Positions 1-8,044 of a DNA stretch of 10,205 bases are shown in pieces. Position numbers and translations under genes: made by a program. The stretch covers positions 1 to 10,205 of the forward strand of contig DATLYF010000145.1 in the NCBI GenBank assembly GCA_035575095.1, given 5' to 3'. The notes under the pieces were generated by a model. That model searched no databases and was not told the origin of the DNA. It was given only the letters and a program-made list of their open reading frames with translations. How positions within the stretch are numbered: position 1 is the first letter of the stretch; the number at the start of each line of letters is the position of its first letter. The stretch comes from DATLYF01 sp035575095. Lineage in GTDB: Bacteria; Pseudomonadota; Gammaproteobacteria; Competibacterales; Competibacteraceae.

Positions 1-42
1 CCCCCGCCGCAAGCCGTCGGCAGGCGCCCGCAGCCCGCGTCT

Positions 43-786
43 TCAATGCATCAGCATGCCGCCGTTGACGTTCAGTGTCTCGCCGGTGATGTAGCCGGCC
101 TCGTGGGAGGCGAGGAAGGCCACAGCGTGGGCAATGTCCTCGGCGGCACCGAGACGCGCCAGCGGGATGTTCTGGATCAACGCCTGGCGCTGCTCCTCGG
201 GCAGCGCCCGGGTCATATCGGTGTCGATGAAGCCCGGCGCCACGGCATTGACGGTGATGCCGCGCGAGCCCACCTCTCGTGCCAGCGCCTTGGTAAAACC
301 GATGATACCGGCCTTGGCGGCGGCGTAGTTGCTCTGTCCGGCGTTGCCCATCAGCCCGACCACCGAGGTGATGCTGATGATACGGCCGCGGCGGGCCTTC
401 ATCATGCCGCGCAGCACCGCCTTGCTGAGCCGATACACTGAGCTCAGGTTGGTGTCGAGGATGACATCCCATTCCTCCGGCTTCATGCGCATCAGCAGGT
501 TATCACGGGTGATCCCGGCATTGTTGACCAGGATGGTGATGGCGCCGAACTCATCGCCGACCGCCTTGACCACCGCTTCCACCGACTCGACGTCGGTGAC
601 ATCCAGCGCCATGCCCCGGCCCTTGATGCCGTAGGCGGCGAGATCTCGGCCGATGGCCTCGGCGCCGGCCTGCGAGGTGGCGGTACCGACCACCACGGCG
701 CCGCGTCGGCCCAGCTCGCGGGCGATGGCCTGGCCGATGCCGCGGCTGGCGCCGGTGACCAGAGCGATTTCCCCATCCAGATTCAT
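43..786 (-). CDS. fabG: 3-oxoacyl-[acyl-carrier-protein] reductase FabG
   Basis: NADPH-dependent reduction of 3-oxoacyl-ACP to 3-hydroxyacyl-ACP in the cytosolic type II fatty acid elongation cycle. It is a short-chain dehydrogenase: the nucleotide-binding TGASRGIG lies at residues 11-18, NNAG near 88-91, and the catalytic set is N113, S141, Y154, K158, which fits E. coli S138/Y151/K155 with a constant offset of 3. Length is 247 aa (E. coli 244). Two in-frame ATGs compete. The one at 786 has a GGAGG 7 nt upstream and aligns with the E. coli N-terminus. The one at 792 would give 249 aa and overlap the fabD stop as ATGA, with GAGG 8 nt upstream. I prefer 786. The frame stays open far upstream inside fabD, but that stretch is a shadow. 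The 42 bases after the stop hold no gene; acpP normally follows and is probably off the edge. It is the last visible gene of the plsX-fab unit. Confidence 0.97.
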   Translation of the reverse strand: MNLDGEIALVTGASRGIGQAIARELGRRGAVVVGTATSQAGAEAIGRDLAAYGIKGRGMALDVTDVESVEAVVKAVGDEFGAITILVNNAGITRDNLLMRMKPEEWDVILDTNLSSVYRLSKAVLRGMMKARRGRIISITSVVGLMGNAGQSNYAAAKAGIIGFTKALAREVGSRGITVNAVAPGFIDTDMTRALPEEQRQALIQNIPLARLGAAEDIAHAVAFLASHEAGYITGETLNVNGGMLMH

Positions 787-788
787 GC

Positions 789-1745
789 TCATCCCTCCCC
801 CCTCGCAGCGACCAGGGCCGCCTGCAACGTGCTCTCGTCGTACAGCGGCAAGGCCGCCAGTTCCTTGTGGATGCGTTTGTTGAGCCCGGCCAGCACCTTG
901 CCTGGACCGCACTCGACGGTGACGGTGATGCCTTGCGCCACCATGGCCTGCACCGTCTCTACCCAGCGCACCGGGCGGTAGAGCTGACGCGCCAGGGCAT
1001 CGCGGATGGCGGCCGGTTCGGCATGAGTGGCCACATCCACGTTGTGCAGCACCGGAATCGCCGGGGTCTGGAGCGCCACTGTCGCCAGCCGCTCGGCCAG
1101 CCGCTCGGCGGCGGGCTGCATCAGCGCGCAGTGGGAGGGCACGCTCACCGGCAGCGGCACGGCGCGCTTGGCGCCGCGCGCCTTGCAAGCTGCGATGGCG
1201 CGCTCCACGGCCACCTTGGCACCGGCGATCACCACCTGGCCGGGCGCGTTGAAGTTGACCGCCTCCACCACCTCATGCTGGGCGGCCTCGGCACAGGCGG
1301 CACGCACGGCCTCATCGTCCAGGCCGAGCACGGCGGCCATGGCGCCTGCACCGGCGGGCACGGCCTGCTGCATCAGCCGGCCACGCTCGGCCACCAGAGC
1401 GACAGCGTCGGCGAAGGCCAGAGCTCCGGCGCAGACCAGGGCACTGTACTCGCCCAGGCTGTGCCCGGCCATGACGGCAGGCCGCGGGCCGCCCGCGGCC
1501 TGCCACACCCGCCACAGGGCCACCCCGGCGGCGAGCATGGCGGGCTGGGTGTTGTGTGTCTGGTTGAGATTGTCCTCGGGCCCATCCTGCACCAGTTGCC
1601 ACAGGTCGAAGCCCAGCACCTCCGAGGCCTCGGCGAAAGTGACGCGGACCTCGGGGCGGCTGGCGGCGATCTCAGCCAGCATGCCCACGGACTGGGAACC
1701 CTGACCGGGAAAGACCAAGGCCAGGCGGTTGTCGGGAGTGCTCAT
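789..1745 (-). CDS. fabD: Malonyl-CoA:ACP transacylase FabD
   Basis: Moves malonyl from CoA to the phosphopantetheine of ACP, supplying the extender unit for all later condensations. Visible motifs are GQGSQ at residues 14-18 (oxyanion-hole glutamine), GHSLG at 94-98 with nucleophile S96, R121 in the malonate-binding segment, and H205 in PSHCALM. These match E. coli S92, R117 and H201 at a constant offset of 4, so the active site is intact. Length is 318 aa (E. coli 309). The ATG at 1745 has GAGG at good spacing. It sits 23 nt after the fabH stop, and its own stop touches the fabG start region (ATGA), which indicates co-translation with fabG. No promoter is visible in the fabH-fabD gap. Confidence 0.97.
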   Translation of the reverse strand: MSTPDNRLALVFPGQGSQSVGMLAEIAASRPEVRVTFAEASEVLGFDLWQLVQDGPEDNLNQTHNTQPAMLAAGVALWRVWQAAGGPRPAVMAGHSLGEYSALVCAGALAFADAVALVAERGRLMQQAVPAGAGAMAAVLGLDDEAVRAACAEAAQHEVVEAVNFNAPGQVVIAGAKVAVERAIAACKARGAKRAVPLPVSVPSHCALMQPAAERLAERLATVALQTPAIPVLHNVDVATHAEPAAIRDALARQLYRPVRWVETVQAMVAQGITVTVECGPGKVLAGLNKRIHKELAALPLYDESTLQAALVAARGEG

Positions 1746-1768
1746 GAGCGCCTCGTGGGTAGTTGTTC

Positions 1769-2733
<965 letters not shown>

Positions 2734-2737
<4 letters not shown>

Positions 2738-3762
2738 AGCGCTTGCCTCTCCCCGTGCAAAGCCAGCAGGTGCTTGTGGATGCGCTGGGGCACTGCCTTC
2801 TCCACCTCCAGCCGAGCGATGCGGATGGCATTGGCGAAGGCGAGCGCGTCGGCGCCGCCGTGGCTCTTGATGACGATACCATTTAGACCGAGCAGACTGG
2901 CACCGTTATAGCGCCGCGGATCGATGCGGTGAGCGAAAGCGCGCAGCACCGGCAGCGCCGCCAGGCCGGCCAGACGGGTCCACCAGGCGCGCTTGAACTC
3001 CTGCTCCATGAAGTGGCGGATCATCTTGGCCACGCCCTCCATGGTCTTCAGCGAGACGTTGCCGACGAAGCCATCGCACACCACCACATCCACGTCGCCG
3101 AGGAAAATGTCGTCGCCCTCGACGAAGCCGACGTAGTTGAGCGGGCTTTGCGCCAGCAGTGCGGCGGCATTCTTCACCTGCTCGTTGCCCTTGATCTCCT
3201 CGGCGCCGATGTTGAGCAGGCCGACCTTGGGCCGCTCGACGCTGTCGACGGCGGTAGCCAGGATCGAGCCCATGATGGCGAACTGCAGCAGATGCTCGGC
3301 GCTGGAATCGACGTTGGCGCCCAGGTCGAGGACGTGGGTGTGGCCGCGCGTGGAGGGGATGGTGGTGCAGATGGCCGGGCGGTCGATGCCGGGCAGGGTC
3401 TTGAGCACGAAACGGGCGGTGGCCATGAGCGCCCCGGTGTTGCCGGCGCTGACGCAGGCGTCGGCCTCGCCGCTCTTGACCAGGTCGATGGCCACGCGCA
3501 TGGAGGAGTCCTTCTTCAGGCGCAGCGCCTGGGAAGGCAGCTCGTCCATGGCCACGGTCTGCGCGGCGTGACGGATGCTCAGATGATCCTGTTCCCGACC
3601 CCGGTGCTGGACCAGCTTGGCGCGCAGCACCTCCTCCTGACCGACCAGGATGAGCTTGAGCTCGGGCTGTTCCCGCAGGATCGCCAAGGCGGCGGGGACG
3701 ACCACATCGGGGCCGATGTCGCCGCCCATGGCGTCGAGGGCGATGATGGGAGCACGGGTCAT
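2734..3762 (-). CDS. plsX: Phosphate acyltransferase PlsX
   Basis: Converts acyl-ACP plus phosphate to acyl-phosphate, the donor used by PlsY to acylate glycerol-3-phosphate; a peripheral membrane enzyme linking fatty acid and phospholipid synthesis. Conserved blocks in order: DAMGGD at residues 10-15, SAGNTGA at 105-111, LDLGAN at 145-150, LLNIGAEEIKGN at 182-193, CDGFVGNV at 229-236 and NGASLLGLNGIVIKSHG at 286-302. Length is 342 aa (E. coli about 356). The ATG at 3762 gives the usual short N-terminus before the DAMGGD block, but the Shine-Dalgarno match upstream is poor (CCGGCCAGCC), so translation may depend on rpmF read-through or be weak. 73 bases separate it from rpmF; no convincing promoter or terminator lies there. 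Its stop overlaps the fabH start. Confidence 0.97.
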
Positions 3763-3835
3763 GGCTGGCCGGGAATCGATCAGACCGGCGGCCGGCGATT
3801 TCCGCCAGATACGTCAACCATGACGGCCGCTTCCT

Positions 3836-4024
3836 TTATTCGACGTCCTGCTGGGTGGTGCGCAGGATCTTGCGGCCGCGATAGTAGCCGTCGGGGGTCA
3901 TGTGGTGACGGCGGTGGGTCTCGCCGGTGGTGGCGTCGATGGACAGCGCCGGCGCGCGCAGGGCGTCGTGGGAACGACGCATGCCGCGCTTGGAGCGGGT
4001 CTTGCGGTTCTGTTGTACGGCCAT
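3836..4024 (-). CDS. rpmF: 50S ribosomal protein L32
   Basis: Small basic protein of the large ribosomal subunit. It begins MAVQQNRKTRSKRGMRRSHD and contains DGYYRGRK at residues 45-52, matching E. coli L32 nearly throughout. It has no cysteines, so it is the zinc-independent form rather than the four-cysteine zinc-ribbon form. At 62 aa it is a few residues longer than E. coli (57) because of a C-terminal tail after RGRKIL. A strong GAGGAG, 9 nt before the ATG, lies in the 3' end of yceD; the two genes are 6 nt apart, so they form one transcript. Confidence 0.97.
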   Translation of the reverse strand: MAVQQNRKTRSKRGMRRSHDALRAPALSIDATTGETHRRHHMTPDGYYRGRKILRTTQQDVE

Positions 4025-4030
4025 GGTCGA

Positions 4031-4561
4031 TCACTCCTCGTCTTTGCGTGAACTTTTCAACAACTGCGCTAGCCCGGCGAAGGGATGAGCGCGCTCGTCC
4101 GCCGCCGGGGCGGGGGGTATGTATCCGGCATCGCGGCAAACCTGCTCGTCGCCATGCAGCGGCACCATGGGCAGGGCCAGCAGCAGCTCGTCCTCGACCA
4201 GCTCCACCAGGGCCACCCAGCCGTCCTCCATCACCGATAGTGCCTCGCAACCCTCAGGCAGCTCGGCCGCATCCTCACCGTGCTGCGGCGCCAGGCGACA
4301 CTCCGCCACCAGCGCCAGGCTCAGCGGCGTCAGGCAGCGCTGGCAGAGAAGGGTCAGATTCGTCTCGAAGCGGCCGGCCAGCCAGGCCCGGCCCTGGCTG
4401 TCGCGCCCTGCGCCCAGCCACACCGCGACGTTACCCGTGGGCGCGCCGTGCAGCAGGGCGGCCAGCCGCTGCAGGCGGCTCACGGCGAACTCCCCCTGCA
4501 GCTGGCCGGCGGCGTCGGCCAGCTTCCACGGATCGAACTTATCGGGCAGGCTGGTTTGCAT
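4031..4561 (-). CDS. yceD: YceD/DUF177 family protein, large ribosomal RNA accumulation protein
   Basis: DUF177 protein always found beside rpmF; homologues are needed for normal 23S rRNA accumulation, but the molecular activity is not settled. Family marks seen: CQRC with C73 and C76, the acidic-hydrophobic block LVEDELLLALPMVPLH at residues 121-136, and the C-terminal HPFAGLAQLLK at 159-169, equivalent to NPFAVLASLK in E. coli. Length is 176 aa (E. coli 173). The N-terminus MQTSLPDKFDP aligns with E. coli, so the ATG at 4561 is well supported even though no Shine-Dalgarno precedes it. A sigma70 -10 box ends only 10 nt upstream, so the mRNA should be near-leaderless. First gene of the leftward unit. 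Confidence 0.93.
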   Translation of the reverse strand: MQTSLPDKFDPWKLADAAGQLQGEFAVSRLQRLAALLHGAPTGNVAVWLGAGRDSQGRAWLAGRFETNLTLLCQRCLTPLSLALVAECRLAPQHGEDAAELPEGCEALSVMEDGWVALVELVEDELLLALPMVPLHGDEQVCRDAGYIPPAPAADERAHPFAGLAQLLKSSRKDEE

Positions 4562-4571
4562 AAGGGGCGGA

Positions 4572-4600
4572 ATGATAGCGGTCCCGCCTCACCCTGTCAA
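4572..4600 (-). promoter_or_regulatory. Sigma70 promoter for yceD-rpmF-plsX-fab unit
   Basis: On the minus strand the -35 is a perfect TTGACA (4600-4595), followed by a 17-nt spacer (4594-4578) and a -10 TATCAT (4577-4572), 5 of 6 to consensus. Predicted transcription start is about 4565, only about 4 nt before the yceD ATG at 4561. This is the strongest promoter by eye in the window, as expected for a ribosomal-protein operon. Confidence 0.8.
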
Positions 4601-4652
4601 AATCTTGTCACTTCGGTTAAGCCCTTCATTTGTGGCGCATTTCTCTGGCACA

Positions 4653-4681
4653 TTGTCGGCCGTGACAGCACCCGCTACCCT
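4653..4681 (+). promoter_or_regulatory. Possible promoter for maf
   Basis: TTGTCG (4653-4658), 17-nt spacer, TACCCT (4676-4681): 4/6 and 3/6 matches, keeping the key TA and final T of the -10. It would start transcription near 4688 and leave about 22 nt of leader including the maf Shine-Dalgarno. Another partial -35, TTGTCA at 4605-4610, lacks a good -10. The call rests on position as much as on match quality. Confidence 0.3.
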
Positions 4682-4696
4682 GGGTCGCTGAACCAC

Positions 4697-4702
4697 GAGG
4701 AG
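4697..4702 (+). promoter_or_regulatory. Shine-Dalgarno site of maf
   Basis: GAGGAG, 7 nt before the ATG at 4710. It fixes the maf start and contrasts with the divergent yceD, which has none. Confidence 0.85.
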
Positions 4703-4709
4703 AACCGCC

Positions 4710-5309
4710 ATGCCCGCAACCCTGGCCGACGGCCGCCGCCTGATCCTGGCTTCCACCTCGCCGTTTCGCCGCGAACTGCTGACGCGGCTCGGCCTGCCAT
4801 TTGCGGTGCACGCGCCCCAGGTGGCCGAGACGCGCCATCCCGGCGAGACGGCAGCGGAGCTGGTGGCGCGGCTGGCGCGGGAGAAGGCGGCGGCGGTAGC
4901 GGTACGCGAGCCGGATGCCCTGGTCATCGGTTCCGATCAGGTGGCGCTGCTAGAGGGGGAGATCCTGGGCAAGCCCGGCAGCCACGAGCGGGCGCTGGAA
5001 CAGCTCAGCCGCGCCGCCGGCCGTATCGTGGAGTTTCACACCGGGTTGTGTCTGCTGGATGCCGCCAGCGGCCGCTGTCAGGTTGCGGTGGAGCCGTTTC
5101 GGGTGGAGTTCCGCGATCTCACTGCGGCGCAGATCGAGTCCTATTTGCGCCGCGAGCAACCCTACAACTGCGCCGGCAGCTTCAAGTCCGAGGGGTTGGG
5201 TATTGCGCTGTTCCGGCGCCTGTCCGGCGACGACCCGAACAGCCTGATCGGGCTGCCGCTGATCCGTCTGGTGGCGATGCTGGAGGCCGAGGGCGTGGCA
5301 GTGCTGTGA
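4710..5309 (+). CDS. maf: Maf/YceF-type nucleoside triphosphate pyrophosphatase (7-methyl-GTP type)
   Basis: Hydrolyses non-canonical nucleoside triphosphates to monophosphate and pyrophosphate; the YceF subgroup prefers 7-methyl-GTP, which is thought to be a house-cleaning role. Motifs: LILASTSPFRRELL at residues 11-24, SDQV at 75-78 with the likely catalytic base D76, GKPG at 87-90, and CAGSFKSEGLG at 154-164, the last characteristic of YceF rather than YhdE. Length 199 aa, similar to E. coli YceF (194). It is divergent from yceD, exactly as yceF is in E. coli, which supports the subgroup. It ends one base before the tail of the S49 peptidase gene on the other strand. Confidence 0.95.
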   Translation: MPATLADGRRLILASTSPFRRELLTRLGLPFAVHAPQVAETRHPGETAAELVARLAREKAAAVAVREPDALVIGSDQVALLEGEILGKPGSHERALEQLSRAAGRIVEFHTGLCLLDAASGRCQVAVEPFRVEFRDLTAAQIESYLRREQPYNCAGSFKSEGLGIALFRRLSGDDPNSLIGLPLIRLVAMLEAEGVAVL

Positions 5310-5310
5310 G

Positions 5311-6300
5311 CTAGCGCAAACCATTGAAGGCGCCGTCGAATAGCGTCCCCAGCCGCACTCCGAGGCCGTCCAACAGCCGTTCCAGCACCCGTCGGCGCGG
5401 GGTGAAGTCGACGATGCGCTCTACCTTGACCACTTCCTCGGCCACCTGGCGCACGCTGGCCAGCCCGTCCACCAGCCCCAGTTGCTGCGCCTGCTGGCCG
5501 CTCCACACCAGGCCGCTGAACAGCTCCGGATGCTCGGTCTCGGCGAGGCGCTCGCCGCGGCCCTGGCGCACGGCGTCGATAAACTGCTGATGCACCTCGT
5601 TCAGCAAGCCCTGCAGATGGCGCACCTGCTCCGGCTTCTCCGGGGCAAAGGGATCGAGCATAGCCTTGTTGTCGCCGGCCGTGTGGCTGCGCCGCTCGAT
5701 GCCGAGCTTGTCCATCAGGCCGACGAAGCCGAAGCCGTCGGCGCGCACGCCGATGGAGCCGACGATGCTGGCCTTGTCGGCGTAGATGCGGTCGGCGGCG
5801 ACGGCGATGTAATAGGCGCCGGAAGCGCCCATGTCCTCGATCACGGCATACACCGGAACCCCGCTATGGCTGCGGCGCAGCCGGCGGATCTCGTCGTAGA
5901 CCTGACCGGCCTGCACCGGACTGCCGCCCGGGCTGTCGATGCGCAGGATCACCGCGCTCGTGCGCTCGTCCTCGAAGGCGGCGCGCAGACCACGGATCAG
6001 GGTCTCGGCGCTGGCCTCGCGGTTGCCGGCGATCGGTCCCTCCACGCGCAGCAGCGCGACGTGGCGCTCCTCGGCGAGCGGCCAGCGGGACTGCTGCGCG
6101 ATGATCAGGAAGGTGAGCACCACCACATAACCCAGCACCAGCAGGCGGAAGAACAGACTCCAGCGCCGTGCCCGGCGCTGCTCCGCTAGGCTGGCTCGGG
6201 CCAGTTCCAGCAATTGCCGGCGCGCCCAGACTTCGCTGTCCACGGCAGCCGCGTCCTCCTCGCTCGGTCCGCGCCGCTGGCGCCACCATCCACCCCGCAT
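5311..6300 (-). CDS. sppA: S49 family signal peptide peptidase (SppA, short form)
   Basis: Membrane-anchored serine peptidase expected to degrade cleaved signal peptides. Numbered from the upstream ATG at 6306: a basic cytoplasmic N-terminus, one membrane segment at about residues 50-70 (LFFRLLVLGYVVVLTFLIIA), then the S49 domain. RIDSPGGSP is at 122-130, the nucleophile is S162 in DMGASGAYY, VGSIGV is at 182-187, and the likely general base is K214. The S-K spacing of 52 equals S147/K199 of Bacillus SppA. At about 330 aa it is the single-domain 36K type, not the tandem 67K E. coli form. Two starts are possible: 6300 has GAGG 7 nt upstream, while 6306 has the motif almost touching it, so 6300 is preferred. 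It lies 3 to 9 nt after the HAD gene, and its Shine-Dalgarno overlaps that gene's stop. Substrate is inferred from family. Confidence 0.94.
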   Translation of the reverse strand: MRGGWWRQRRGPSEEDAAAVDSEVWARRQLLELARASLAEQRRARRWSLFFRLLVLGYVVVLTFLIIAQQSRWPLAEERHVALLRVEGPIAGNREASAETLIRGLRAAFEDERTSAVILRIDSPGGSPVQAGQVYDEIRRLRRSHSGVPVYAVIEDMGASGAYYIAVAADRIYADKASIVGSIGVRADGFGFVGLMDKLGIERRSHTAGDNKAMLDPFAPEKPEQVRHLQGLLNEVHQQFIDAVRQGRGERLAETEHPELFSGLVWSGQQAQQLGLVDGLASVRQVAEEVVKVERIVDFTPRRRVLERLLDGLGVRLGTLFDGAFNGLR

Positions 6301-6309
6301 GGTCATCCC

Positions 6310-6972
6310 TCAGCGCAGCCGGGCGAGCAGCGCCGGCAGTTCGGCGATGCTATGCAGACAGGCCAGCGGCCGATAGGCGAGCAAGCGCTCGGGGGCATGG
6401 GCGCCATAGGCCGCCGCCACCGCTGCCACGCCGGCATCGCGGGCCATGCTCAGATCGTATTCGGTATCGCCCACCATCAGCGTCCGCGCCGGCGGCATGG
6501 CGAACTCCTCCATGAGGTCAAGGAGCATGCGCGGATGCGGCTTGGGGGCACTCTCGTCGGCGCAGCGGCTAGCGTCGAAATAGCGCCTAAGACCGCTCTC
6601 GCGCAGCGCCCGGTCGAGGCCGGCGCGCCCCTTGCCGGTGGCGATGGCGAGCAGGAACCCTCGTTCGGTCAGTTCGGCCAGTACCGCCTCGGCGCCGGGG
6701 AACGGCCGCTCCGGCTCGTGCAGACTGGAGAAATAATAGTGACGATAGGCCGCCAGCAGGCGCTCGCCGGCGCCGGGCGGCGCCCCGGGATAGAGTCTGT
6801 TGCAAGCATCCGTCAGGCTAAGGCCGATGATGTCGCGCAGCACCTCATTCGGGCGCGGCTCCCAGCCCAGGTCGGCGATGGCCGAGCGCAGACAGGCGAC
6901 GATGCGCCCCGCCGAGTCCATCAGCGTGCCGTCCCAGTCGAACACCACCAGGTCGAAAGCGCGTCCGCTCAT
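6310..6972 (-). CDS. HAD-IA family hydrolase, phosphoglycolate phosphatase-like
   Basis: Haloacid dehalogenase phosphatase of subfamily IA. Motif I is DWDGT with nucleophile D12 and acid/base D14, motif II is T112 in IATGKGR, motif III is K144 in APKPHP, and motif IV is VGDTEYD with D169 and D173 for magnesium. The helical cap lies between about residues 20 and 90. Length is 220 aa. Phosphoglycolate phosphatase (Gph) and 5'-nucleotidase-like activities are both possible; the sequence does not decide the substrate. It starts inside the rluC stop (ATGA, 6969-6972), so it is translationally coupled to rluC. The rluC-HAD-sppA trio is conserved beside rne in Pseudomonas, but a functional link is not known to me. 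Confidence 0.94.
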   Translation of the reverse strand: MSGRAFDLVVFDWDGTLMDSAGRIVACLRSAIADLGWEPRPNEVLRDIIGLSLTDACNRLYPGAPPGAGERLLAAYRHYYFSSLHEPERPFPGAEAVLAELTERGFLLAIATGKGRAGLDRALRESGLRRYFDASRCADESAPKPHPRMLLDLMEEFAMPPARTLMVGDTEYDLSMARDAGVAAVAAAYGAHAPERLLAYRPLACLHSIAELPALLARLR

Positions 6973-7922
6973 CGCTGTCTCTCCAGGCGCTCCACCACCT
7001 GCGCCAGCTCTTCCGGCAGCGGCGCGCTGAAGGCCAGACTGCGCCGCGGCAGTTCCAGGCCCACGCTGTGGGCGTGCAGGAACAGCCGGCGCAGGCCGTA
7101 TTCGCGGGCCATGTAACGGTTGAACTCGCGGTCGCCGTATTTGTCGTCGCCGGCCAAGGGATGGCCGAGATGGGCGGCGTGGACGCGGATCTGGTGAGTG
7201 CGGCCGGTGGCGATGGCCACCTCCATCAGCGAGGCCACGGCCCGGCAGGTCACCGGGCGAAAGCGGCTGAACGAGGACTTGCCGGCGTCATCCACCCCCA
7301 CCAGGCGTTCGCCGCCACGCTGCACGTTGCGGACCAGCGCCGCCTCCACGGTACGCGTGCCCAGTTGCCAGTGGCCACGCACCAGAGCGAGATAGCGCTT
7401 GTCCACCCCCTCACCCTGCAGCCCCCGCTGGATGGCGCGCAGCGTATCGGGATTCTTGGCCAGCAGCAGGCAACCGCTGGTGTCGCGGTCCAGGCGATGG
7501 GCCAGCTCCAGGAACGGCAGTTCCGGACGCAGCACGCGCAGCGCCTCGATCACGCCGAAGTCGATGCCGCTGCCGCCGTGCACCGCCAGTCCGGCCGGCT
7601 TGTTCAGCACCAGCAGTTCGTCGTCCTCGTGCAGGACGGCGGCCCGCAGCCGCTCCAGCAGCCTCTGGGGTGGCGACACCGGCTGCTGCGCAGAGCTCAC
7701 CCGCAGCGGCGGGATGCGGATGCTGTCGCCGGCGCCGAGCCGATAGTCGGGCTTGACCCGGCCCTTGTTGACGCGCACCTGCCCGGTGCGCAGGATGCGG
7801 TAGATCAGGCTCTTGGGTACGCCCTTGAGGTGGCGGACGAGGAAGTTGTCGATGCGCTGGCCGTGGTACTCGGCGGGCACTTCCACCAGGCTAGCGCTGG
7901 CGGGGCAGTCGGTTGGGTTCAT
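6969..7922 (-). CDS. rluC: 23S rRNA pseudouridine synthase RluC
   Basis: Converts three uridines of 23S rRNA (955, 2504, 2580 in E. coli) to pseudouridine. An N-terminal S4 RNA-binding domain (GQRIDNFL through the basic VRVNKGRVKPDYRLGAGD) precedes the RluA-family catalytic domain, with VLNKPAGLAVHGGSG and HRLDRDTSG; the catalytic aspartate is D145 from the ATG at 7922 (E. coli D144). The later TGRTHQIRVH is also present. Length is 317 aa (E. coli 319). An in-frame TTG at 7952 would add ten residues, but they do not resemble the family and would be encoded across the -10 box. The 7922 start has no Shine-Dalgarno and probably lies at the transcript 5' end. First gene of rluC-HAD-sppA. Confidence 0.96.
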   Translation of the reverse strand: MNPTDCPASASLVEVPAEYHGQRIDNFLVRHLKGVPKSLIYRILRTGQVRVNKGRVKPDYRLGAGDSIRIPPLRVSSAQQPVSPPQRLLERLRAAVLHEDDELLVLNKPAGLAVHGGSGIDFGVIEALRVLRPELPFLELAHRLDRDTSGCLLLAKNPDTLRAIQRGLQGEGVDKRYLALVRGHWQLGTRTVEAALVRNVQRGGERLVGVDDAGKSSFSRFRPVTCRAVASLMEVAIATGRTHQIRVHAAHLGHPLAGDDKYGDREFNRYMAREYGLRRLFLHAHSVGLELPRRSLAFSAPLPEELAQVVERLERQR

Positions 7923-7929
7923 GGGGCCG

Positions 7930-7938
7930 ATGATAGCA
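7930..7938 (-). promoter_or_regulatory. Extended -10 promoter for rluC operon
   Basis: The minus strand reads TGCTATCAT at 7938-7930: an extended -10 (TG, one base, then TATCAT, 5 of 6). The -35 zone is weak (TTCAAT at 16-nt spacing, 7957-7952), as extended -10 promoters allow. Predicted start is about 7923-7922, i.e. on or next to the rluC ATG. Confidence 0.6.
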
Positions 7939-7952
7939 GGTTGGCGGGTCAA

Positions 7953-7981
7953 TTGAAGCGGCCGGATGCCGCTGTTATATT
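7953..7981 (+). promoter_or_regulatory. Sigma70 promoter for rne
   Basis: TTGAAG (7953-7958, 4 of 6), 17-nt spacer, TATATT (7976-7981, 5 of 6). Predicted transcription start is near 7988, giving a leader of about 314 nt before the rne ATG; the E. coli rne leader is about 361 nt. Its -35 coincides with the -35 zone of the opposing rluC promoter. Confidence 0.65.
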
Positions 7982-8044
7982 ACAGAGGTTGTTGCCGCGT
8001 CGGCGTCCGACCTGGCGAAACAGGTGGTCATACCGCGATTTTTA

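Noticed and set aside
787..1188. N-terminal extension of the fabG frame into fabD (381-aa version)
   Set aside because: The added residues are Arg/Gly/Ala-rich shadow of fabD in another frame; FabG proteins begin just before the TGASRGIG motif.
3780..3821. 13-codon ATG frame (minus strand) between rpmF and plsX, preceded by AAGGAAG
   Set aside because: Very short and with no family; could be chance. The poor plsX Shine-Dalgarno makes coupling imaginable but there is not enough to call it.
2929..4563. A 544-codon open frame on the plus strand antisense to plsX, rpmF and yceD
   Set aside because: It lies over three clearly conserved genes, its product is low-complexity in places (Pro/Ala/Arg-rich), and such frames arise from the high-GC third-position bias of the opposite strand.
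4654..4667. Imperfect palindrome TGTCGGCCGTGACA upstream of maf as an operator
   Set aside because: Only 4-bp perfect outer arms and no match to a known regulator site; it overlaps the weak maf -35 but this is too common in GC-rich DNA.
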